Shown: positions 53,744 through 62,018 of the stretch, piece after piece
How positions within the stretch are numbered: position 1 is the first letter of the stretch
How the letters are laid out: the number at the start of each line of letters is the position of its first letter
Assembly: GCA_965207995.1 (NCBI GenBank)
Contig: CBDBNG010000001.1
Span: forward strand, 124,001-188,000
Direction: 5' to 3'
Length of the DNA stretch: 64,000 nt
From: DAOUKH01 sp965207995
GTDB lineage: Bacteria; Chloroflexota; Dehalococcoidia; SHYB01
The notes under the pieces: model-generated
What the model was told of the DNA's origin: nothing
The model's input: only the letters and a program-made list of their open reading frames with translations
Database searches by the model: none
Made by a program: the position numbers and the translations under genes

Positions 53744-54009
53744 CGGCCTACGCCGCCCGCGTCTTTGTCACGCTGAAGCCGATGGTCAACGATCCGCAGG
53801 GCCTCACCGTGATGGGCGGCTTGGAGAAGCTCGGCTTCTCGTCGGTGCGCAACGTGCGCGTCGGGAAGCTGATCGAGATCGTGGTCGAGGCGGCGGGCGA
53901 GGAGGCGGCGCGGCGCGAGGTGGACGAGATGTGCGAACGGCTGCTCGCCAACCCCGTGATCGAGCGGTACGACTTCGAGATCGAAGCCGCCCCCGAGGGC
54001 GCCGGATGA
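53740..54009 (+). CDS. purS: FGAM synthase subunit PurS
   Basis: The 89-residue bridge protein of the PurS-PurQ-PurL complex. It starts at a GTG overlapping the purC stop, reading TAYAARVFVTLKPMVNDPQG, then VMGGLEKLGFSSVRNVRVGK and NPVIERYDFEIEAAP, the standard PurS pattern. Its partner purL is 38 kb away and purQ is not seen. The purS stop overlaps the pgk start (ATGA), so a purine gene is translationally linked to glycolysis. Confidence 0.93.
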   Translation: MTAYAARVFVTLKPMVNDPQGLTVMGGLEKLGFSSVRNVRVGKLIEIVVEAAGEEAARREVDEMCERLLANPVIERYDFEIEAAPEGAG

Positions 54010-55193
54010 GGAAGCGGAGCCTTCGCGAAGTCGACGTGGCCGGCAAGCGCGTCCTCGTCCGCGTGGACTTCAACGTGCCGCTCGACCGCGATTCCGGCGC
54101 CATCACGGACGACAGTCGCATCCGCGCCGCGCTCCCCACCATCCGCTATCTGACCAACCAAGGGGCGACCGTGGTGCTCTGCTCACATATGGGCCGGCCG
54201 AAAGGCGAGCCCGACCCCAAGCTGAGTCTGGCGCCCGTGGCGGCACGGCTGGGGGAGTTGCTTGGCTCGCCGGTACCGCTGGCCCCGGACTGCGTAGGGC
54301 CTGCGGCGGCGTGCGAGGTCGGCACGGCGCCGTCCGGCGGTGTGCTGCTCCTGGAGAACCTCCGCTTCCACGCCGAGGAGGAGGCCGACGACCCCGCCTT
54401 CTCCAAGGCACTGGCGTCGCTCGCCGACGTCTATGTCGACGACGCCTTCGGCGCGGCGCACCGCGCGCACGCCTCGACGGAGGGGGTGACCCGCTACCTG
54501 CCCTCATCGGCGGGCTTGCTGATGGAGCAGGAGCTGGATGCGCTGGGCGGCATCGTCGAGTCGCCGGAGCGCCCGCTCGCCGCCGTCTCCGGCGGGGCCA
54601 AGGTCAGTGACAAGCTGGCGCTGCTGGAGCACATGGCGGAGCAGGTCGACGTCATGATCGTCGGAGGCGGGATGTCCGCCACGTTCTTCAAGGCGCGCGG
54701 CTATGAGATCGGCGACTCGCTCTTGGAGCCGGAGATGATCGAGGCCGCCGCCGGCATCGAGCGGCGGGCGGAGGAGCGAGGCGTATCGCTGCTGCTGCCC
54801 GAGGACGTGGTCGTGGCCGACCGGTTCGCCGCGGACGCCTGCGCCAAGACGGTCGCCGCGACGGAAATCGAGCCCGGCTGGATGGTGCTCGATATCGGGC
54901 CCCGCGCCCTGGCGTCGTTCGGCGCGGCGCTGCGCCTCTGCCGCACGGTGGTGTGGAACGGGCCGATGGGCGTCTTCGAGATGCCAAGATTTGCCGCGGG
55001 CACCAAGGGCATGGCCGAGATCATCGCCGGCCTCGACGCGACCACCGTGCTTGGCGGCGGCTCGACGGCGCAGGCCGTCTACGATCTCGGCCTCGCCGAC
55101 CGCGTCACCCACGTCTCGACGGGCGGGGGCGCGTCGCTGGAGCTGCTCGAAGGAAAGACGCTGCCAGGTGTGGCCGCGCTCCCCGACCGATAG
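54006..55193 (+). CDS. pgk: Phosphoglycerate kinase
   Basis: The 395-residue glycolytic kinase interconverts 1,3-bisphosphoglycerate + ADP with 3-phosphoglycerate + ATP. The ATG at 54006 begins MRKRSLREVDVAGKRVLVRV, followed by DFNVPL. Other motifs: VLCSHMGRPKGEPDP, ENLRFHAEEEADDP, and GGGSTAQAVYDLG near the C-terminus. The ATGA overlap with purS fixes the start. Followed by apgM and tpiA. Confidence 0.97.
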   Translation: MRKRSLREVDVAGKRVLVRVDFNVPLDRDSGAITDDSRIRAALPTIRYLTNQGATVVLCSHMGRPKGEPDPKLSLAPVAARLGELLGSPVPLAPDCVGPAAACEVGTAPSGGVLLLENLRFHAEEEADDPAFSKALASLADVYVDDAFGAAHRAHASTEGVTRYLPSSAGLLMEQELDALGGIVESPERPLAAVSGGAKVSDKLALLEHMAEQVDVMIVGGGMSATFFKARGYEIGDSLLEPEMIEAAAGIERRAEERGVSLLLPEDVVVADRFAADACAKTVAATEIEPGWMVLDIGPRALASFGAALRLCRTVVWNGPMGVFEMPRFAAGTKGMAEIIAGLDATTVLGGGSTAQAVYDLGLADRVTHVSTGGGASLELLEGKTLPGVAALPDR

Positions 55194-55211
55194 ACCGAAC
55201 GGGAGGTCTGC

Positions 55212-56420
55212 ATGACGCCCGACATGATTTCGGAAGCCGCCGAAAAGACGTCCAGCAAGATCGTGCTACTCGTCGCCGACGGCCTCGGCGGCCTGCCCGA
55301 CCCCGACACAGGCAAGTCGGAGCTTGAGACGGCGGACACGCCCAATCTCGACGCGCTGGCGGCGCGGAGCGCCCTCGGGCTGACCGTCCCGGTGCGGCCC
55401 GGCATCACGCCGGGAAGTGGGCCGGGGCATCTGGGGCTCTTCGGCTACGACCCCGAGACCTATCTCATCAAGCGCGGCATCATGGAGGCGCTGGGGATCG
55501 GCCTCGACGTGGGGCCGGGGCAGATCGCGGCGCGCGGCAACTTCTGCACCGTCGACGCCGACGGCAACCTCACCGACCGGCGCGCCGGCCGCATCGCGAC
55601 CGAGCTTTCCACCCCCCTCGCGGCCCAGTTGGACACCATCGAGCTCGACGGCTGCGCTGTCCGCGTCTACCCGGTGCGAGAGTACCGGTTCGTGGCCGTC
55701 TTCGAGGGCGACGGCCTGGAAGACGACGTCTCCGAGTCCGACCCGCAGAAGCTCGGCGTGCCGCCGCTCCCCTTCGAGGCGCTGACCCCGGGATCGGAGA
55801 AGATGGCCGCTGCCGCCGCGGAGTTCGTCGAAAAGGCGAGGTCGCTGCTGGGCGGACGCGATATCGCGAACATGGTGATGCTGCGCGGCTTTTCGCAGTT
55901 CCCCACCGTGCCCTCCATGAGCGAGCTTTACCGCCTCGACCCGGTCGCCATCGCGACGTATCCGATGTACCGCGGTCTGGCGCGCATTGTGGGGATGAAC
56001 GTCGTGGACACGGGGCCCACGTTCGACGACGAGATCGACACCATGGCCGGGCTCTGGGACCGGCACGACTATTTCTTCATCCACTACAAGGCCACCGACG
56101 CCGCCGGCGAGGACGGCGATTTCGCTAAGAAGGTCGCCACCATCGAGGCGCTCGACCGCTGCTTGCCTCGCGTCCTGGAGCTGGAGTCCGATGTCCTCAT
56201 GATCGGCGGCGACCACTCGACGCCGTCCATCTTCGCGGCCCACAGCTGGCACCCGGTGCCCTTCCTGCTGCACTCCCGGTACTCGGGGATGGAGGGCCCG
56301 GACGCCGGCGGCTTCTCCGAGCGCGCCTGCGCCCGCGGCCTGCTGGGCCGCTTCCCTGCCAAGGACGCCCTGCCGCTGGCGCTGGCCAACGCCGGGAAAC
56401 TGGCGAAGTTCGGGGCGTAG
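55212..56420 (+). CDS. apgM: 2,3-bisphosphoglycerate-independent phosphoglycerate mutase, archaeal type
   Basis: A 402-residue alkaline-phosphatase-superfamily enzyme. KIVLLVADGLGGLPDPDTGK carries the first metal-binding Asp; DTPNLDALAARSALGL and GPGHLGLFGYDPETYLIKRG carry further catalytic and metal-binding residues, and MIGGDHSTPSIFAAHSWHPV the C-terminal metal histidines. At about 400 residues it is the ApgM type, not the 510-residue GpmI. It converts 3- to 2-phosphoglycerate and sits between pgk and tpiA. Confidence 0.95.
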   Translation: MTPDMISEAAEKTSSKIVLLVADGLGGLPDPDTGKSELETADTPNLDALAARSALGLTVPVRPGITPGSGPGHLGLFGYDPETYLIKRGIMEALGIGLDVGPGQIAARGNFCTVDADGNLTDRRAGRIATELSTPLAAQLDTIELDGCAVRVYPVREYRFVAVFEGDGLEDDVSESDPQKLGVPPLPFEALTPGSEKMAAAAAEFVEKARSLLGGRDIANMVMLRGFSQFPTVPSMSELYRLDPVAIATYPMYRGLARIVGMNVVDTGPTFDDEIDTMAGLWDRHDYFFIHYKATDAAGEDGDFAKKVATIEALDRCLPRVLELESDVLMIGGDHSTPSIFAAHSWHPVPFLLHSRYSGMEGPDAGGFSERACARGLLGRFPAKDALPLALANAGKLAKFGA

Positions 56421-56449
56421 CGGCCCATGACCAAAGGAGAGGTCTGGCC

Positions 56450-57208
56450 ATGCGGACGCCGGTGATGGCGGGCAACTGGAAGATGCACACTTCGCTCGAC
56501 GAGGCCGTCGCACTGGCGTCCGGCATCGCCGAGGGCGCCGGCGGCATCGACGGCGTCGAGTTGATAGTCTGCCCTCCTTCGATCTGGCTCGCCAGGGTCT
56601 CCGAGTTCGTGCGGGGCGGGCCGGTACAAGCCGGGGCGCAGAACATGCATCACGAGGCGGCCGGCGCTTTCACCGGCGAGATCGCCCCCGCGATGGTGAA
56701 GGAGATCGCCTCCCACGTCATCCTGGGCCACTCGGAGCGCCGCTGGATATTCGGCGAGACTGACGAACTGATCAATAAGAAGGTCCTCGCCGCCCTTGAC
56801 GTCAGCCTTGTGCCCATCCTGGCCATCGGCGAGCGCCTCGACGAGCGAGAGGCGGGCATGACTGAAGCCGTCATCGAACGGCAGCTTCGCGGCGCGCTCC
56901 AGGACGTCGAAGACCCCGGCGACCTCATCGTCGCCTATGAGCCGGTGTGGGCTATCGGCACGGGCCGGGCGGCAACGCCGGAGACGGCCAACGAGACCAT
57001 CGCCTTCGCCCGCTCCATCCTGGGCGACCTCTACGGAGGCTCCTTCGCCGCTGCGGTGCGCATCCTCTACGGCGGCAGCGTGAACACGGAGAACGTGGCT
57101 GGCCTGATGGCGATGCCGGAGATCGACGGCGGCCTCGTCGGCGGCGCCTGCCTTCAGGCCGATTCCTTCCTCACCCTGGCCCGTGAGGCGGCTGCGGCGC
57201 GCGCCTAA
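56450..57208 (+). CDS. tpiA: Triosephosphate isomerase
   Basis: The 252-residue TIM barrel interconverts dihydroxyacetone phosphate and glyceraldehyde-3-phosphate. GNWKMHTS holds the active-site Lys, VILGHSERRWIFGETD the catalytic His, VAYEPVWAIGTGRAATPE the catalytic Glu, and RILYGGSVNTENV the phosphate loop. It is the last gene of the guaA-to-tpiA series; a strong promoter for the next gene follows. Confidence 0.97.
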   Translation: MRTPVMAGNWKMHTSLDEAVALASGIAEGAGGIDGVELIVCPPSIWLARVSEFVRGGPVQAGAQNMHHEAAGAFTGEIAPAMVKEIASHVILGHSERRWIFGETDELINKKVLAALDVSLVPILAIGERLDEREAGMTEAVIERQLRGALQDVEDPGDLIVAYEPVWAIGTGRAATPETANETIAFARSILGDLYGGSFAAAVRILYGGSVNTENVAGLMAMPEIDGGLVGGACLQADSFLTLAREAAAARA

Positions 57209-57224
57209 GCCGGCACCTCTTCGT

Positions 57225-57254
57225 TTGACGTCCCCTTTGGGGCGGGCCTAGAAT
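57225..57254 (+). promoter_or_regulatory. Promoter of cupin-like/DsbA-like/miaA genes
   Basis: -35 TTGACG (57225-57230), 18-base spacer, -10 TAGAAT (57249-57254). The start codon of the next gene is only 19 bases further, with AAGGAGAGG between, so the leader is very short. Confidence 0.75.
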
Positions 57255-57272
57255 CGGCTGAAGGAGAGGCCG

Positions 57273-58067
57273 TTGGAACGGACCGCGGAAAGCGGAGCGC
57301 TGGTCACCTACCTCGCCGACCCCGCCACGACCCCATGGCGCCGGGGCGCGACGGAGGGTATCACCTTCAACTGCCAGGTCCTCCTCGACGGCGAGGAGGG
57401 CGGCCCGGAGGCGATCCGCTTCCGCTTCGACCCCACACTCTCCGTCTACGCCCACATGCACCTGACGGCGCAGTTCCAACTGTTGATCGGCGGGGCGATG
57501 AACTTCTCCCGGGACGCGCTCAACTTGCGGCCCGTCGGCGTCCACTACACCGACCACAACACGCCCTACGGGCCGTTCTCCGTGGGTGAAGGTCACGACG
57601 TCCTCGTCCTCCACCCCAGGCAAGGTGGGCTGATGACGATGGGGAACCTCACCGCGCGGCGGGAGATCAACCTTGCGGGCCGTGTCCTGCAAGGACTGGA
57701 CAGCGAGATGGAGTGGACGTCGGTGGACGGCGCGCCGGACGTGCGCTACAAGGTGCTCATCCCGCACGCCCATGGGCCGGAAGTCGTGATGCTCGAATGC
57801 GCGCCGGGGCTGGACGTGCCCGTCGAGTCGGCGCCCTACGGCCGCTACGAGGTTGTGCTCTCCGGTTCGATGATCGCCGACGGGCGAGAGCTCGGCCCGC
57901 CCGGCTTCCGGTACACGCTCGGCGAGGAGCGCCCCGAGCCGGTACAGGCGGGCCCCGACGGCGCGACGTTGATCTTCCTGACCTTCGACGCGAACGCGCT
58001 CGAAGGCGGGCTGACCGGCGAGGGCATCGCCCTTGCAGCCGCCGAGGCGATGGCGCAAGCTATTTGA
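57273..58067 (+). CDS. Cupin-like beta-barrel protein, unknown function
   Basis: A 264-residue protein with a TTG start (strong AAGGAGAGG upstream). The sequence is beta-rich with two repeats: around 55-100 (SVYAHMHLTAQFQLLIGGAM, GPFSVGEGHDVLVL) and around 185-240 (PYGRYEVVLSGSMIADGREL, ending LIFLTFD). This spacing suggests a bicupin. Possible metal histidines are in the first repeat (YAHMH). I recognise no specific enzyme family. It precedes a DsbA-like oxidoreductase and miaA and probably shares their transcript. Confidence 0.6.
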   Translation: MERTAESGALVTYLADPATTPWRRGATEGITFNCQVLLDGEEGGPEAIRFRFDPTLSVYAHMHLTAQFQLLIGGAMNFSRDALNLRPVGVHYTDHNTPYGPFSVGEGHDVLVLHPRQGGLMTMGNLTARREINLAGRVLQGLDSEMEWTSVDGAPDVRYKVLIPHAHGPEVVMLECAPGLDVPVESAPYGRYEVVLSGSMIADGRELGPPGFRYTLGEERPEPVQAGPDGATLIFLTFDANALEGGLTGEGIALAAAEAMAQAI

Positions 58068-58099
58068 AGACGAACGGGACCGCGAGCGAAGGAGGGGTC

Positions 58100-58759
58100 A
58101 TGAGCGAGGCAGTGGAAGAGAAGGGCTACAAGAGCAACGCCGAGGTCCCCGTCGTCGTCTTCGCGGACTTCGTCTGCCCCTGGTCGTACATCGTCCAGGA
58201 CAACATCGACCGGCTGGCGGTGGAGTACGGCGTCAAGCCGCAATGGAAGCCGCACTGGCTCCACCCCGAGGTGCCGCCTGAAGGGCAGCCGGCCCACGGG
58301 TCAAGCTCGGAGCGCCGTGACGCGATGCGCGAGTGGATGAAGGAGCTGTCGCCGGAGCGGGCGGCGAAGATGCGGTCGCCGGAGAAGCTGCAGTTCAGCT
58401 TCCTCGCCTTCGAGGCCTTGACCTACGCCGAGCAGTACGACAAGGCGCTGCCCTTCAAGGCGGGCGTCTTCGAAGCCCTGTGGGTCGAAGGCAAGGACAT
58501 CGCCAACGTGGAGACGCTGAAGGCGGCGGCGGAGGGCGCGGGCCTCGACCCCGAAGACCTCCACCGCGCCCTCGCCGAGGGCGAGCACCGCCAGCGCACC
58601 TTTGAGTACGTCAAGGCCGCCCAGCGTGCCGGCATCCACAAGACGCCGACCATGATCCTCGGACGCACCATGATTCCCGGCTACCACTACTACGAGGTCA
58701 TGCAGACCGCCCTCGAAAAACAGGGCGTCATGCCGATGGCCTCAGCCGCCTCGGACTAG
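58100..58759 (+). CDS. DsbA/FrnE-like thioredoxin-fold oxidoreductase
   Basis: The 219-residue protein starts at 58100 (MSEAVEEKGYKSNAEVPVVV), with GGAGGGGT before the ATG. FADFVCPWSYIVQDNIDRLA near residue 21-40 is the FrnE-type active site, but CPWS has Ser where CxxC proteins have the second Cys. KTPTMILGRTMIPGYHYYEV carries the cis-Pro loop. The helical insertion is typical of 2-hydroxychromene isomerase/FrnE relatives, which often have one Cys or Ser. With no signal peptide it is cytoplasmic; a glutathione-S-transferase-kappa-like or isomerase role is as likely as disulfide exchange. Confidence 0.85.
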   Translation: MSEAVEEKGYKSNAEVPVVVFADFVCPWSYIVQDNIDRLAVEYGVKPQWKPHWLHPEVPPEGQPAHGSSSERRDAMREWMKELSPERAAKMRSPEKLQFSFLAFEALTYAEQYDKALPFKAGVFEALWVEGKDIANVETLKAAAEGAGLDPEDLHRALAEGEHRQRTFEYVKAAQRAGIHKTPTMILGRTMIPGYHYYEVMQTALEKQGVMPMASAASD

Positions 58760-58779
58760 GCACCGCGTACAATGCCGGC

Positions 58780-59721
58780 GTGGCGCGCCTGATTCCCCTC
58801 GTCGCGATCGTTGGGCCGACCGCCGCCGGCAAGTCGGCGCTGGCGATGGCGCTCGCGCCCCGCTTCGGCGCCGAGATCGTCGGCGCGGATAGCCGCCACG
58901 TCTACCGGGGCCTCGATGTCGGCACGGGGAAGCCCACGGCCGTCGACCTCGCCCGCATCCCGCACCACCTGATCGACGTCGTCGACCCCGACGCGGAATT
59001 CAGCGTCGCTCTCTACCAGGAGCAGGCCGCCGCCGCTATTGCCGAGATCGACCAACGAGGTCACCTGCCACTGCTCGTCGGGGGCTCGGGACACTACGTC
59101 CGTGCGCTGCTGGAAGGCTACCGGCTGCCCAAGGTGCCGCCTGACCCCGAGCTGCGCCGCGAGCTGAGCGCGCGGGCCGTATCCGAGGGCTCGGAGAGCC
59201 TGCTGCGCGAGCTAGAGTCGCTGGATCCCGTATCGGCGGCGCGCATCGACCCGCACAACACGCGACGGCTGGTGCGCGCCATCGAGGTCAGCCGCGCCAC
59301 GGGGCGGCCCTTCTCCGAGGTCGGAGGGCGGGGGCCGTCGCCGTACCGGACGCTCGTCATCGGCGTCACCGTGCCGCGACCCGAACTCTACCGGCGCATC
59401 GACGCGCGGGTTGATGCGATGGTCACCGCCGGCTGGGCCGACGAGGTGCGCGGACTGCTGGAGCGCGGCCTCGACGCGTCGCTTCCCTCTATGTCGAGCC
59501 TCGGCTATCCGGTAATGGTCGAGCATGTGCAGGGCGATCTGGCCCTGGACGAGGCCGCGCGTCGCATCCAACTTCTCACGCACCGCTTCGCGCGGCGTCA
59601 GTACACGTGGTTCAAGCCTGCCGACGAGCGCATCCGGTGGGTCGATGCAACGAAAGACGGCCACGTCGAGGATGCGGAGACGCTGGTACGTGAGTTCCTG
59701 GAGCACGGAACCTTTGCGTAA
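58780..59721 (+). CDS. miaA: tRNA dimethylallyltransferase
   Basis: The 313-residue enzyme prenylates A37 of UNN-decoding tRNAs. GTG start; GPTAAGKSALAMALA is the P-loop; IVGADSRHVYRGLDVGTGKP, PHHLIDVVDPD and VGGSGHYVRALLEGY are family motifs; RRQYTWF lies near the C-terminus. It is 21 bases after the DsbA-like gene. The noncoding region that follows carries the next promoter. Confidence 0.95.
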   Translation: MARLIPLVAIVGPTAAGKSALAMALAPRFGAEIVGADSRHVYRGLDVGTGKPTAVDLARIPHHLIDVVDPDAEFSVALYQEQAAAAIAEIDQRGHLPLLVGGSGHYVRALLEGYRLPKVPPDPELRRELSARAVSEGSESLLRELESLDPVSAARIDPHNTRRLVRAIEVSRATGRPFSEVGGRGPSPYRTLVIGVTVPRPELYRRIDARVDAMVTAGWADEVRGLLERGLDASLPSMSSLGYPVMVEHVQGDLALDEAARRIQLLTHRFARRQYTWFKPADERIRWVDATKDGHVEDAETLVREFLEHGTFA

Positions 59722-59790
59722 CTGCAAAACGTGGGGCGACATCTGACTTTGATGGCCCTGTAGGCGGGGGCAGACGCAGGCTTACGCGAG

Positions 59791-59857
59791 GTCAACATAA
59801 CTCGTCGAAAATTGGTGACGAAATTCGTTGACGTCCTGAAAACCATAGGCGTATAAT
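59791..59857 (+). promoter_or_regulatory. guaB3 promoter with palindromic operator-like sequences
   Basis: -35 TTGACG (59828-59833), 18-base spacer and a perfect -10 TATAAT (59852-59857). Just upstream and overlapping the -35 are the palindrome ACGAA-A-TTCGT (59818-59828) and the inverted pair GTCAAC (59791-59796)/GTTGAC (59827-59832), in an unusually AT-rich patch. An untranslated leader of about 110 bases, rich in GGCC hairpins, follows; no known riboswitch was recognised. Confidence 0.7.
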
Positions 59858-59975
59858 CAACCGTCAAAAGCCGGACTCTTGGCCCCGGACGCGGGCCGCC
59901 GGGCCGGTCTTTGGCCGACCCGACTTCCCCCGGACGCCGCCCTGAGCCTTCGCGCTGATCCTTCCAGGAGGAATG

Positions 59976-61118
59976 ATGGAGCGGCCGCAGTTCAAGCCCC
60001 TTCGCAGAGCGTACGGTTTCGACGAAGTCTCGATCGTCCCCGGCGACGTCACGATCAACCCCGAGCAGGCGAACCCCGAGCTCGTTATCGGGAAGCACCG
60101 GCTGAAGATTCCCGTCGTCGCCGCGGCCTTGGACGCCCTCTCCTCGCCGGAGACGGCGATCACGATGACCAAGCTCGGCGGCATGGCCGTCATGAACTTG
60201 GAGGGCCTGCAGACGCGGTACGAAAACCCGAATGAGGTGCTCGAAGCAATTGCCTCGGTGCCCCAGGAGGAAGCGACCGCAATACTTCAAGAAACATATG
60301 CGCGCCCCATTGAGGAGCGCTTCATCGGCCAAAGGGTCGAGGAAACGAAGAACGGCGGCGGCCTCGCCGCCGTTTCTGTAACCCCGGCGAACACCAAACG
60401 CTTCGCCCCCGCGGCGGTCGAGGCCGGCGCCGACATCGTCGTCGTCCAGTCGACGGTGACCACGGCGCGGCACGTTTCCAAGAGCCCCCGCGGTCTGATC
60501 ATCTCCGAGCTCATAAGTCAGCTTCGCGTTCCCGTTGTGGTGGGCAACGCGGTCAGCTTCAGCGCCGCCCTCGAACTGATGGAGACCGGCATCGACGGCC
60601 TCCTCGTGGGCGTCGGTCCCGGCGCAATCTGCACCACCCGCGAGGTGATCGGCGTCGGCGTCCCACAGGTGACGGCGACCCTCGACGTCGCCGCGGCGCG
60701 GCAGGAGTTTCTGCGCCGTACCGGCAAGTACGTCCCCATCATCACCGACGGCGGCATCCGCACCGGCGGCGACCTCTGCAAGGCCATCGCCAGCGGCGCC
60801 GACGGCGTCATGCTCGGCTCCCAGCTTGCCGCCTGCGACGAGGCGCCGGGTCGGGGCTACAGCTGGGGCATGGCCAGCCCACACATGGACCTGCCGCGCG
60901 GCACCCGCGTCCACGTCGGCTCGAAGGGCTCCCTGGAGAAGATCCTCTTCGGCCCCTCGACGACCTCCGACGGCACCGAGAACTACATCGGGGCCCTCCG
61001 CACCTGCATGGGCTACTGCGGCGCCTACACGGTTCAGGACTTGCAGCAATGCGAGGTCGTCATTGCGCCGTCGGTCCGCACCGAGGGCAAGTACCTCCAG
61101 ATCACCCAAGGCCGGTAG
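59976..61118 (+). CDS. GuaB3-type IMP dehydrogenase family protein
   Basis: A 380-residue TIM barrel of the GuaB3 group, lacking the CBS domains of classical IMPDH. MERPQFKPLRRAYGFDEVSI begins the protein; PAAVEAGADIVVVQSTVTTA and VGVGPGAICTTREVIGVGVPQ (active-site Cys) follow, with GYCGAYTVQDLQ near the C-terminus. Recognised GuaB3 enzymes in cyanobacteria and actinobacteria act as IMP dehydrogenases or close relatives; IMP-to-XMP conversion for GuaA is the likely role. Two tandem ATGs exist; the second (59976) is used because AGGAGG is four rather than one base away. Confidence 0.9.
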   Translation: MERPQFKPLRRAYGFDEVSIVPGDVTINPEQANPELVIGKHRLKIPVVAAALDALSSPETAITMTKLGGMAVMNLEGLQTRYENPNEVLEAIASVPQEEATAILQETYARPIEERFIGQRVEETKNGGGLAAVSVTPANTKRFAPAAVEAGADIVVVQSTVTTARHVSKSPRGLIISELISQLRVPVVVGNAVSFSAALELMETGIDGLLVGVGPGAICTTREVIGVGVPQVTATLDVAAARQEFLRRTGKYVPIITDGGIRTGGDLCKAIASGADGVMLGSQLAACDEAPGRGYSWGMASPHMDLPRGTRVHVGSKGSLEKILFGPSTTSDGTENYIGALRTCMGYCGAYTVQDLQQCEVVIAPSVRTEGKYLQITQGR

Positions 61119-61146
61119 GCCTGCCGAGGGAACGGAGGAGGCGCCC

Positions 61147-61968
61147 ATGGCCGGCGAGACCATCGCCACCTACGAGACGATCAAGCTCGAAATGGCCCGC
61201 GACCGGGTCGCCCTCATCACGCTCAACCGTCCAGAGCGGCTGAACGCGCTGAACCGGATCGTCTTCGAGGAGCTCGGCGACGCCCTGGAGCGCATCGAGG
61301 CCGATGACGGCATCCGCGTCTACATGCTCACCGGCGGGCCGCGCAAGGACGGCCGCCCCTGGTTCTCCGCCGGGGCCGATCTGAAGGCCTACGCCGAGGT
61401 CGGCCGGACACCGGAGTGGCTGGCCAACTCGGTGATGAACCGCATCGACGACATGCTGAAGCCATCCATCGCCGTCATCGACGGCTTCTGCACCACCGGA
61501 GCGCTCGAGCTCATCCTCCCGTTCGACTTCCGGGTCGCCTCCGCGACGGCGACGATCTCCGACTGGCACCTCAAGAACACCGGCGCGGGCATCGGCGCGT
61601 GGGGCTCGGCCGTGCGCCTCACCCGTTTGGTCGGCCACTCCAAGGCCAAGGAGATGCTGCTCACCGGGATGCAGGTGAACGGCATCGAGGCCAAGGCCAT
61701 CGGCCTGGTGAACCGTGTCTTTCCCTCGGAAGAGCTCATGGAGGGGGCGCTCGCCTTCGCCGCCGAGATGGTGGCGATGCGGGCCGACGGCGTGCGCCTG
61801 ACCCTCGGCTTCCTGGAGAACCAGGCCGAGATGGAGAAGCACTCCGCCCTCCGCTACGCGCAGACCGTCCCAGGCCTGATGAGCATCGAACGCTCCTCCG
61901 ACACCTTCCGTGAGGTCACCGCGGGCCGCACCGACCCCACTAAGGAAGGCCCGCTCACCAAGTTGTAG
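61147..61968 (+). CDS. Enoyl-CoA hydratase/isomerase family protein
   Basis: The 273-residue crotonase-fold protein has VALITLNRPERLNALNRIVF at the N-terminus, the oxyanion-hole segment PWFSAGADLKAYAEVG, and DGFCTTGALELILPFDFRVA with the second oxyanion Gly. GAWGSAVRLTRLVGHSKAKE is the region of the second catalytic Glu of hydratases; here Ala-Trp-Gly replaces the Glu, so isomerase or another reaction is possible. Located between guaB3 and a PfkB kinase, with no obvious pathway link. Confidence 0.88.
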   Translation: MAGETIATYETIKLEMARDRVALITLNRPERLNALNRIVFEELGDALERIEADDGIRVYMLTGGPRKDGRPWFSAGADLKAYAEVGRTPEWLANSVMNRIDDMLKPSIAVIDGFCTTGALELILPFDFRVASATATISDWHLKNTGAGIGAWGSAVRLTRLVGHSKAKEMLLTGMQVNGIEAKAIGLVNRVFPSEELMEGALAFAAEMVAMRADGVRLTLGFLENQAEMEKHSALRYAQTVPGLMSIERSSDTFREVTAGRTDPTKEGPLTKL

Positions 61969-62018
61969 GAGCCCGCGCCGCGTAAGCTCTTCCCCTTGGG
62001 TGAGATTGAGAGATAGCC

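Noticed and set aside
59722..59972. Purine riboswitch before guaB3
   Set aside because: The expected conserved loop-loop sequences of purine riboswitches were not found; only GC-rich hairpins and a promoter are visible.
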